Source of the DNA: Yersinia thracica
Lineage (GTDB): Bacteria; Pseudomonadota; Gammaproteobacteria; Enterobacterales; Enterobacteriaceae
Reading direction: 5' to 3'
Assembly (NCBI RefSeq): GCF_902170565.1
Contig: NZ_CABHXX010000032.1
Span: 1 to 45,567 of the forward strand
Length of the DNA: 45,567 nt
Both the position numbers and the translations under genes were made by a program. The notes under the pieces are model-generated. The model made no database searches. It saw only the letters and a program-made list of their open reading frames with translations, and had not been told where the DNA came from. Below are positions 39,472-45,567 of the stretch, piece by piece; positions within the stretch are counted from its first letter, which is position 1, and each line of letters begins with the position of its first letter.

Positions 39472-39600
39472 TATACCCTAAATAATTCGAGTTGCAGGAA
39501 GGCGGCAAGTGAATGAACCCCGATGAGCTTACTGTGTTGTAAGTGATTCGGGTGATTGAACGTAGCCAACGCGCATGCAGCTTGAAGTATGACGGGCATA
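39472..39600. repeat. ERIC-type element between cheA and cheW
   Basis: The best-preserved copy here: 129 bp, termini tataccctaaataattcgag and gcatgcagcttgaagtatga..gggcata, and core accccgatgagcttac..gtaagtgattcgggt. It directly abuts the cheA stop codon, so it is transcribed as the cheA-cheW spacer. Confidence 0.92.
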
Positions 39601-41649
39601 TTACGCGACGACTACATCATCAGCAGTAACACGTTTTTCCCGGTTTAAGGCCTGCAATGCCGACACATCAACAATAAGGGCCACACTGCCATCACCCAAT
39701 ATGGTGGCGGCAGAAATACCGGGGACTTTCCGATAATTACTTTCCAGATTCTTCACCACCACCTGATGCTGGCCAATCAATTGGTCTACCAGCAGAGCAT
39801 AACGGCGACCGGCACTTTGCAGAATCACAACAATGCCTTGGGTGGCTTCAGTTTTCGCATTTTCAACATCAAATACACGGAACAATTCCACCAGCGGTAA
39901 ATATTCACCACGCACTTGTAATACGCGCTCACCACCCGCCAGTGGATGTAAATCCTCAGCCAATGGTTGCAGTGATTCCATTACGGCATTCAATGGCAAA
40001 ATAAACACTTCATCACTGACTTTGACAGACATGCCATCAAGGATAGCCAGCGTCAATGGCAGCAAGATACGGATAGAAGTGCCTTTGCCCGCCTGGAAAC
40101 TGACTTGCACATGGCCGCCCATTTCCTGAATATTTCGCTTAACCACGTCCATCCCGACACCACGGCCGGAAACATCGGTCACCTGCTCAGCAGTTGAAAA
40201 TCCAGGCGCGAAAATCAACATCCCGACATCTTCATCACTCATATGCTCATTAACAGCCATACCTTGAGACTGAGCTTTCACCAGAATTTTCTGCCGATTA
40301 AGCCCGGCTCCATCATCAAGAACTTCAATACAAATATTGCCGCCTTGATGTTCTGCGGACAGTGTCAGATTGCCTACCGGGGCTTTACCCGCCGTAATGC
40401 GTGTTGCAGGGTCTTCAATACCGTGGTCCAAACTGTTCCGCACCAGATGGGTTAATGGATCGATAATGCGTTCAATCAGACTTTTATCCAGTTCAGTCGA
40501 ACTGCCAAGCAGTGTGAGTTCAACTTGCTTATTCAGCTTACTGGCTAAATCGCGCACCAACCGAGGGAAGCGGCTGAAGACATATTCCATCGGCATCATA
40601 CGAATCGACATCACTGACTCTTGCAAGTCGCGCGCATTACGTTCCAACTGCCCCATGCTATTGAGCAAATCGCCGTTAATCACCGGGTCTAAGGTACTGG
40701 AGCGCTGAGCCAGCATAGATTGCGTGATAACCAGCTCGCCCACCAGGTTAATCAGTTGGTCAACTTTCTCAACCGCCACGCGGATGCTGGTTGACTCACT
40801 GGCTTTCGCTTTAGGTTTCACATGCTCGGCACTGGTCGTTACGGCCTTAGCTATATTTTTGATTTCTGCAATCGGGGTGGGGGCGACTGGCGGCACTTGC
40901 GCGGCAATCGGGGCGGCGACAGCCACCTCAACCACAGGGTCTTGCGCTGATTCGACCTGCACAAAGCTAATCTGCTCGGGTTCCAGCACAAAACACAGCA
41001 CGGCGCTGATATCATCTTCACTGACCGATGTAATCAGGGTCGCTTCAAGGCTATCGGCACCTTGGTGGGCATCTTTGACGTCGCCAAGATTGCCCAGTTC
41101 TTCCAGCATCAGCGGGATTTCTTGCTCTTTCAAACCAGACAGACGAATGCGCATTCCCCCCTGAACCAACGCCGGAGACTTACTGCTGCCCTTGGTTTCA
41201 GCGCTTGGGGCCGCTGCGTGATCCGCTGTCGCAACATGATGAGTGGTTTGCTGTTCTAAAGCTTCGAGTGCCAATTGGCGTAATGCATGACAAATATACT
41301 CAAAGCTTTCCGCATTAGGTTCTTGAGAGGTTTTGTAGGCGTCCAACTGTTCCTGCATAATATCTTTCGTTTCCAAAAACAGGTTGATGATATCAGTGCT
41401 CAAACGCATTTCGTCGCGACGGGCACCATCCAACAGGTTTTCCAACAAATGGGTTGTCTCTTGTAATACCGAAAAACCAAATGTTGCGGCACCGCCCTTG
41501 ATCGAGTGAGCAGCACGGAAAATAGCATTAAGTTGTTCATTATCTGGTGCCAACGGGTCCAGCAATAACAGGTGCTGTTCCATGTCTGCCAGCAGTTCAT
41601 CTGCTTCATCAAAAAAAGTCTGATAAAACGCGGTAATATCCATGCTCAC
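39601..41649 (-). CDS. cheA: Chemotaxis histidine kinase CheA
   Basis: CheA phosphorylates CheY and CheB under receptor control. The 682-residue protein (E. coli 654) has the HPt domain with His48 (AIFRAAHSIKGG), a P2 CheY/CheB-binding domain at about 165-235, an Ala/Pro/Val-rich linker, the dimerisation domain, the ATPase domain (HLVRNSLDHGIE, DDGAGL, GRGVGMDVV) and a CheW-like tail. I start at the GTG at 41649 (MSMDIT, as in E. coli), with AGAGG at 7 bases; an ATG two codons on is possible. Met98, the start of the short CheA form in E. coli, is present (codon at 41358). It starts 10 bp after motB. Confidence 0.97.
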   Translation of the reverse strand: MSMDITAFYQTFFDEADELLADMEQHLLLLDPLAPDNEQLNAIFRAAHSIKGGAATFGFSVLQETTHLLENLLDGARRDEMRLSTDIINLFLETKDIMQEQLDAYKTSQEPNAESFEYICHALRQLALEALEQQTTHHVATADHAAAPSAETKGSSKSPALVQGGMRIRLSGLKEQEIPLMLEELGNLGDVKDAHQGADSLEATLITSVSEDDISAVLCFVLEPEQISFVQVESAQDPVVEVAVAAPIAAQVPPVAPTPIAEIKNIAKAVTTSAEHVKPKAKASESTSIRVAVEKVDQLINLVGELVITQSMLAQRSSTLDPVINGDLLNSMGQLERNARDLQESVMSIRMMPMEYVFSRFPRLVRDLASKLNKQVELTLLGSSTELDKSLIERIIDPLTHLVRNSLDHGIEDPATRITAGKAPVGNLTLSAEHQGGNICIEVLDDGAGLNRQKILVKAQSQGMAVNEHMSDEDVGMLIFAPGFSTAEQVTDVSGRGVGMDVVKRNIQEMGGHVQVSFQAGKGTSIRILLPLTLAILDGMSVKVSDEVFILPLNAVMESLQPLAEDLHPLAGGERVLQVRGEYLPLVELFRVFDVENAKTEATQGIVVILQSAGRRYALLVDQLIGQHQVVVKNLESNYRKVPGISAATILGDGSVALIVDVSALQALNREKRVTADDVVVA

Positions 41650-41659
41650 GGTGTCACCT

Positions 41660-42781
41660 CTACTGTGCGTCGCGGCTTGTCGGAGAGACCGGTGCATTAC
41701 TTGCAGGTGCCGCTGGCAACGATGTCGTTGGCCCGCGGGCAACTCGAGTAACATTCTCCGTGCTCGATTGTTGTGTTTGTGATGCTGTTGCTGCTTTTCC
41801 TGTGGTGCCAGATTGTTCAGTAGGTAGCGCCGCCCCCGTGGCCACAGGTGGTGTCGCAGCAGTATTAGGCGCAGTCACCGCAGGCGTCGTGCCAGTGGAG
41901 TCAACCTGTTTTAAGCTTTCCGCTTTTTCTATATCAAGCGCCCGGCTATCTAAATTCTCGTGCTCAATATCATGTTGAGTTTGTTTATTCAGCACCAAAA
42001 TACTGATACGGCGGTTAACCGGGTCATCTGATGCTTGCTCTTTTAGGCGCATTGTCGACGCCATGCCCACCACGCGTAATACTTTGCCTTCATCCAATCC
42101 CCCGGCCAGTAATTCACGCCGTGAGGCATTGGCACGATCGGCCGACAGTTCCCAGTTACTGTACCCTCGTTCGCCCATGGCATAGGGCAAGTCATCGGTG
42201 TGACCAGACAAACTGATCTTGTTGGGGATGTCATTCAAGATTGGCGCTATAGCACGTAAAATATCGCGCATATACGGCTCAACCTGGGCGCTCCCCATTT
42301 TGAACATAGGTCGGTTTTGACTATCAATAATCTGAATTCTCAACCCTTCGTCCATCATGTTGATCAACAGATGTGGCCGCAAAGCTCTGAGCCTCGGGTC
42401 GGATTCAATTAATTGGTCCAGTTTTTCCCGTAATTTATTAAGCCGATACTCTTCTTTGCGGCTCTCTTCGGAATCAATGTGCTTACGCACTTCACCCACT
42501 TGCTGGGTCGGGTCATCACCGCCGCCGGGAATGGGGCTGGTGCTATCACTGCTTTTTTCACCATGGGTCAGTGCGACTTTCAATGGCGTACGAAAATACT
42601 CGGCAATTTGTGTCAGCTCTTGCGGGCTGGAAACCGACAGCAACCACATCACCAGAAAGAAGGCCATCATTGCTGTCATAAAGTCTGCATAAGCAATTTT
42701 CCATGATCCGCCATGATGGGCTTGGGCATGTTTGGCTTTGCGCTTTCTGACCAGAATAACGGGGTGGTTCTGATGCTTCAT
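41660..42781 (-). CDS. motB: Flagellar stator protein MotB
   Basis: MotB anchors the stator to peptidoglycan and carries the proton-binding aspartate. The 373-residue protein has a basic N-terminus, one membrane helix (about 29-50) with Asp33 in [12 protein letters not shown] (Asp32 in E. coli), the plug region, and an OmpA-like peptidoglycan-binding domain (about 150-270, [20 protein letters not shown]). It is about 65 residues longer than E. coli MotB (308) because of a C-terminal Ala/Thr/Pro-rich tail (about 300-373) with no recognised domain. The ATG overlaps the motA stop. Confidence 0.97.
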   Translation of the reverse strand: MKHQNHPVILVRKRKAKHAQAHHGGSWKIAYADFMTAMMAFFLVMWLLSVSSPQELTQIAEYFRTPLKVALTHGEKSSDSTSPIPGGGDDPTQQVGEVRKHIDSEESRKEEYRLNKLREKLDQLIESDPRLRALRPHLLINMMDEGLRIQIIDSQNRPMFKMGSAQVEPYMRDILRAIAPILNDIPNKISLSGHTDDLPYAMGERGYSNWELSADRANASRRELLAGGLDEGKVLRVVGMASTMRLKEQASDDPVNRRISILVLNKQTQHDIEHENLDSRALDIEKAESLKQVDSTGTTPAVTAPNTAATPPVATGAALPTEQSGTTGKAATASQTQQSSTENVTRVARGPTTSLPAAPASNAPVSPTSRDAQ

Positions 42782-43665
42782 GCGTCCTCTTCTGTCGCTT
42801 GCTGTGCCGGCGCTTTCACTCTGCGCACATGCTCTTCCAGCTCAATGAACGATGGCCGTTCCGTGGTATAAAGTGTTTTACGACCAAATTCCACGGCAAT
42901 TTGCGGGGCATATCCGTTCAGACTGGAAAGCAAAGTCACCTTGATGCACTGCATCATTTTGGTGGTTTCTGCGCTCTGTTGACGTAGCAATGTCGCCAAT
43001 GGCGAAATAAATCCATACGCCAACAAAATACCCAGGAATGTCCCTACCATTGCATGGGCAATTAACGCCCCAAGCTCTGCGGCCGGTCGGTCTGCGGATG
43101 CCAAGGCATGCACCACCCCCATCACCGCGGCAACAATACCGAATGCAGGTAAAGAATCCCCGACCATCGCCAGACTACCCGCAGGGACTTCGCATTCTTG
43201 CTCATGAGTTTCTATCTCTTCATCCATCAAAGCTTCGATTTCAAAAGCGTTCATGTTCCCACTGACAATTAACCGTAAATAGTCGGTAATAAATTCCACC
43301 AATAACTTATCGGCCAAAATCCTTGGATAATTAGAGAAAATTTCACTTTCCAGGGGACTTTCTATATCCCGCTCGAGTGAGAGCATGCCCTGTTGGCGGG
43401 ATTTGGCTAATAAGCGGTACAACAGCGCCATTAAATCCATATAGAGGACTTTGTTATATTTAGAGCGGCGCATCAGTTTTGGCATGGCCTTCAGCGTAGC
43501 TTTTATCGCTTTACCATTGTTGCCCACAATAAACGCGCCAATACCCGCTCCGCCGATAATTAAAAATTCAGCGGGTTGATATAATGCCCCCAGGTGACCA
43601 CCGACAATGATGTAGCCGCCAAAAACCGCCCCTAAGACCACGATATAACCCAAAATAACTAACAC
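42778..43665 (-). CDS. motA: Flagellar stator protein MotA
   Basis: MotA is the inner membrane stator subunit whose cytoplasmic loop pushes FliG, powered by protons with MotB. The protein is 295 residues, the E. coli length. Four membrane helices are evident, and the key residues Arg90, Glu98, Pro173 and Pro222 are all present at E. coli numbering. The start is GTG (43665), after AAGGAT at good spacing. It follows flhC after 137 bp; I saw no sigma-28 match there, so transcription may run on from flhDC or from an unrecognised promoter. Confidence 0.97.
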   Translation of the reverse strand: MLVILGYIVVLGAVFGGYIIVGGHLGALYQPAEFLIIGGAGIGAFIVGNNGKAIKATLKAMPKLMRRSKYNKVLYMDLMALLYRLLAKSRQQGMLSLERDIESPLESEIFSNYPRILADKLLVEFITDYLRLIVSGNMNAFEIEALMDEEIETHEQECEVPAGSLAMVGDSLPAFGIVAAVMGVVHALASADRPAAELGALIAHAMVGTFLGILLAYGFISPLATLLRQQSAETTKMMQCIKVTLLSSLNGYAPQIAVEFGRKTLYTTERPSFIELEEHVRRVKAPAQQATEEDA

Positions 43666-43741
43666 GCGATATCCTTAGCAAAGTGTGTGGGTGGAAGGTG
43701 AGGCGTTAGCACCCTTTGAGTGCTATAAGTTGCCAATAACA

Positions 43742-43777
43742 GGCGACAGGGACGGTATCCATACCGCTGCTGTCACC
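43742..43777. other. Imperfect palindrome between flhC and motA
   Basis: GGCGACAG and CTGTCACC flank a CGGTAT-cc-ATACCG core in the 137-bp flhC-motA gap. As RNA it could form a long interrupted hairpin. There is no clear T-tract after it on the minus strand, so it might attenuate or process the flhDC-mot transcript, or be an operator. Confidence 0.45.
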
Positions 43778-43802
43778 CAAAATTCTAACAACTCAAAGAA
43801 AC

Positions 43803-44384
43803 TCAAACTGCGCGTCTAACCTGCTCATCCAGCAGTTGTGAAGTTATATCGGCAGATTGCGGAGAAAGTTTACGTTTTTTTACTGCGCGGGAAGGTGGCT
43901 GGCAGAGACTGCAAACAAAGCTGTTTCGCGGTTGATGTGCATGGGTGATAAAAGTCCCACCACAGCAGTTACAACCAGAAAGCTGCAACATGCCACTATC
44001 GACGAACCGAACCAAGGTCCAGGCTCGCGTTAATGCCAATAATGGCGGTATTCCGGACTGTTCAGGACACTGTTCGAGATAAAGACGATAAGCCTTGATG
44101 ACGGCCTCAACACCGGTGCATTGACCACTTTTTAGCAAAAAACTATAAGCGTTATAAAACATCGATGAATGGATATTCTGTTCCCAGGTCATAAACCAAT
44201 CGGTCGAAAACGGTAACATACCTTTAGGCGGAGGACTGCCCCTCAGCTCTTTATAAAGCTTAATTAAACGCCCTCGGCTGAGTTGCGTTTCGCTTTCTAA
44301 CATCTGCAAACGCGCGCCTAAAGTTATCAACTCCATGGCTAAATGGATGTCTTTAGCTTCCTGAACAATACTTTTCTCAACCAT
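43803..44384 (-). CDS. flhC: Flagellar master regulator subunit FlhC
   Basis: FlhC joins FlhD in the FlhD4C2 activator of class 2 flagellar promoters. The protein is 193 residues (E. coli 192). It keeps the zinc-binding cysteines near the C-terminus (CNCCGG at 138-143 and CSLC at 158-161) and the long conserved [20 protein letters not shown] segment (about 50-69). It starts 3 bp after flhD and would be co-translated. Regulation is through the flhD upstream region. Confidence 0.98.
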   Translation of the reverse strand: MVEKSIVQEAKDIHLAMELITLGARLQMLESETQLSRGRLIKLYKELRGSPPPKGMLPFSTDWFMTWEQNIHSSMFYNAYSFLLKSGQCTGVEAVIKAYRLYLEQCPEQSGIPPLLALTRAWTLVRFVDSGMLQLSGCNCCGGTFITHAHQPRNSFVCSLCQPPSRAVKKRKLSPQSADITSQLLDEQVRRAV

Positions 44385-44387
44385 CGG

Positions 44388-44738
44388 TCATGCTCTTTTC
44401 TTAGGCGCACTACCGTCTTTTAACGATAGCTCGTGGAGTAAATGACTCGACAATAAAATTCCTGTGTGGATTTGCTGCAAATCATCCACACGAGATTCTT
44501 TCGTCAGATGATGAATTGTATTGTGATCACTGAAACGAAAATGACAAACCAATTGGTTAGTCTCAGCTAATTTAACCATCTGCGGTAATGTTAACTGGGC
44601 TAGCGCGTCGGCCATAGTATCCGTAATACCCAAGCGAAACATCGCTGAGGCTTTCTCATCGTTAATTAACCGCTGTGCTAAGAGCAAATATGACAAATTA
44701 ATATCATAAATATGTTTGAGTAATTCAGACGTACTCAT
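44388..44738 (-). CDS. flhD: Flagellar master regulator subunit FlhD
   Basis: FlhD is the other subunit of FlhD4C2. The 116-residue protein has E. coli length, with [20 protein letters not shown] near the start and the [19 protein letters not shown] segment (about 54-72). I use the ATG at 44738 ([11 protein letters not shown]): GGGA lies about eight bases before it, while an ATG at 44747 has no spacing from that site. The upstream region carries CRP and RcsAB-type sites, so carbon status and envelope stress probably set its level. Confidence 0.97.
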   Translation of the reverse strand: MSTSELLKHIYDINLSYLLLAQRLINDEKASAMFRLGITDTMADALAQLTLPQMVKLAETNQLVCHFRFSDHNTIHHLTKESRVDDLQQIHTGILLSSHLLHELSLKDGSAPKKRA

Positions 44739-44989
44739 TTTATACATCCCGACTGATTATGTTTTAAAACATAAGTTGGATGATAGAATTCTTCACCCAA
44801 GACCTGGGATCCTTCCCGTTATACAGTTAATTAAAACCTATAGAACTAAAAGTAATAGAAACCTACTGGTGCTACATGACAAAAAATACCGTTTTGTATG
44901 AAATAACATGCCATCTGCCTGACAGTTTGATTTGTGTTGCTTACTGCTCTGATATTGCACCTTCGACATGAAACTTTTCTTACAAAATA

Positions 44990-45005
44990 TTAGGAATATT
45001 CCTAA
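44990..45005. promoter_or_regulatory. RcsAB-type box in the flhD leader
   Basis: TTAGGAATATTCCTAA is a perfect 16-bp palindrome that matches the RcsAB box consensus (about TAAGAATATTCTTA). With the promoter below, it falls at about +4 to +19, the position known for the E. coli flhDC site through which the Rcs system represses motility. Binding here is inferred. Confidence 0.75.
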
Positions 45006-45014
45006 AGAGGCCCA

Positions 45015-45044
45015 ACTCTACTCCCGAATCGTTAGCACATACAA
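45015..45044 (-). promoter_or_regulatory. flhD: Probable sigma-70 promoter of flhDC
   Basis: Minus strand TTGTAT (45039-45044), 18 bases, TAGAGT (45015-45020): both hexamers match 4 of 6. Start would be near 45008, leaving about 270 nt of leader. It is preferred because it places the CRP site near -72 and the RcsAB box just after +1, as in E. coli. An alternative, TTGGGC-17-TAATAT (45010-45015 and 44987-44992), has a better -10 but a less familiar layout. Confidence 0.5.
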
Positions 45045-45072
45045 TGTGACTAGCGATTCATTTTAAATGTAA

Positions 45073-45088
45073 TGTGACCGACATCACA
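45073..45088. promoter_or_regulatory. CRP (cAMP receptor protein) site upstream of flhDC
   Basis: TGTGACCGACATCACA has both perfect half-sites (TGTGA, TCACA) with a 6-base spacer. It lies 335 bp before the flhD ATG and centres near -72 of the proposed start. CRP activates flhDC in E. coli from -71.5, so function here is a reasonable inference. Confidence 0.8.
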
Positions 45089-45409
45089 AAAATAAAATAT
45101 AAAATGGAGATGCCTCTCTTTTTTTGGTTGTTTTTTGACCTGCGCGGCGTTCAAAAAATAGCCGAAAGTAAAAAAATAGCTAAAAAACTAAGGATATAGG
45201 CCCTATTCTTAGTGTTTTTAGATCAGTTCGAACAAAAACACTTCCAAAACGAAATAACAGGATATAAATCTGTCATAACAGTAAATCATCAGAATTAAGA
45301 TCTGACAAGTCACTTTATAGTTCGGTACCTCTATGGGTAACTACCCAGAACCATATTGGTTTAACGAATATTTATGCCGTGTTAAAAAGTGCCTTTCATC
45401 GTTTATTTA

Positions 45410-45435
45410 TTAACCTATCTGTTTATTTAGGTTAA
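45410..45435. terminator. A+T-rich hairpin near the right edge
   Basis: TTAACCTA and TAGGTTAA make a perfect 8-bp stem with a 10-base loop. On the minus strand it is followed by TAAATAAA-type A+T-rich sequence, without a good U-tract. It may be a terminator for a gene outside the window or a regulator site. Confidence 0.3.
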
Positions 45436-45479
45436 AAGTACCGAAAACGTGTATTAAAAAAGGCAACAGAGGTAACCAT

Positions 45480-45539
45480 ATGTTTCACCGTTATTCACCC
45501 TCACACATTTTCATCAAAAATATTTTCAACCCAGGTTAA
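45480..45539 (+). CDS. Possible 19-residue leader peptide
   Basis: ATG preceded by AGAGG at seven bases, coding MFHRYSPSHIFIKNIFNPG, then stop. It lies about 28 bp from the right edge, so a larger gene may begin just outside. It could be a regulatory leader or a chance ORF. No function is proposed. Confidence 0.25.
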   Translation: MFHRYSPSHIFIKNIFNPG

Positions 45540-45567
45540 TATCAATTTTTTAATAAGGGAATTACTC

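Larger units (their letters stand above)
44739..45567. promoter_or_regulatory. flhDC upstream regulatory region to the right edge
   Basis: About 830 bp without a recognised gene. The flhD-proximal part holds a likely leader of about 270 nt, an RcsAB-type box, a sigma-70-like promoter and a CRP site. Beyond 45100 the DNA is A+T-rich, with inverted repeats TGGGTA/TACCCA at 45334-45347 and TTAACCTA/TAGGTTAA at 45410-45435, and one 19-codon ORF with a ribosome site (45480-45539). The neighbouring gene lies outside the window. Confidence 0.6.

Overview
The window is chromosomal DNA from a Yersinia species, most likely the Y. enterocolitica group or a related environmental species. Four things point there: the flagellar proteins are enterobacterial throughout; an invasin gene sits between flgN and flhE, an arrangement known from Yersinia; that invasin has the shorter Y. 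enterocolitica-type architecture; and ERIC-type palindromic repeats are abundant. No rRNA, tRNA, CRISPR, insertion sequence or prophage was seen. All gene assignments come from reading the translated sequence; no database search was run.

Layout, left to right. (1) 142-12555: fliE on the minus strand, divergent from fliFGHIJK and fliLMNOPQR on the plus strand. These encode the MS ring, C ring, export ATPase complex, hook-length ruler and export gate. (2) 12643-23155: flgBCDEFGHIJKL, all minus strand, converging on fliR. They encode rod, hook, P and L rings, rod cap/muramidase and hook-filament junction. (3) 23360-24980: flgA, flgM and flgN on the plus strand, divergent from flgB. (4) 24983-27529: inv (invasin), minus strand, with an A+T-rich upstream region. 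(5) 27892-28047: an unrecognised 51-codon gene for a small secreted peptide. (6) 28044-31692: flhE, flhA and flhB (minus). (7) 31949-43665: cheZ, cheY, cheB, cheR, a Tap-like receptor, tsr, cheW, cheA, motB and motA (minus). (8) 43803-44738: flhC and flhD (minus), followed by about 830 bp of upstream regulatory DNA.

The genes form a nearly complete flagellar regulon. FlhDC, the master activator, is at the right end. Its upstream region has a perfect CRP half-site pair and a palindromic RcsAB-type box, spaced as in E. coli. FlhDC would turn on the basal body, hook and export operons. FlgM would hold sigma-28 until it is exported, and three good sigma-28 promoter matches lie upstream of flgM, flgK and tsr. 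Flagellin (fliC), fliD, fliA and fliZ are not in the window and probably lie beyond the left edge.

The genes themselves are mostly ordinary. The unusual material lies between them: at least seven ERIC-type elements at gene junctions (including a three-copy 122-bp tandem array between fliI and fliJ, and a 276-bp composite element with two covarying hairpin modules upstream of fliF), twin hairpins in the flgM leader, a 15-bp tandem duplication before flgN, and the small exported-peptide gene between inv and flhE. That peptide gene is the best candidate for something undescribed.
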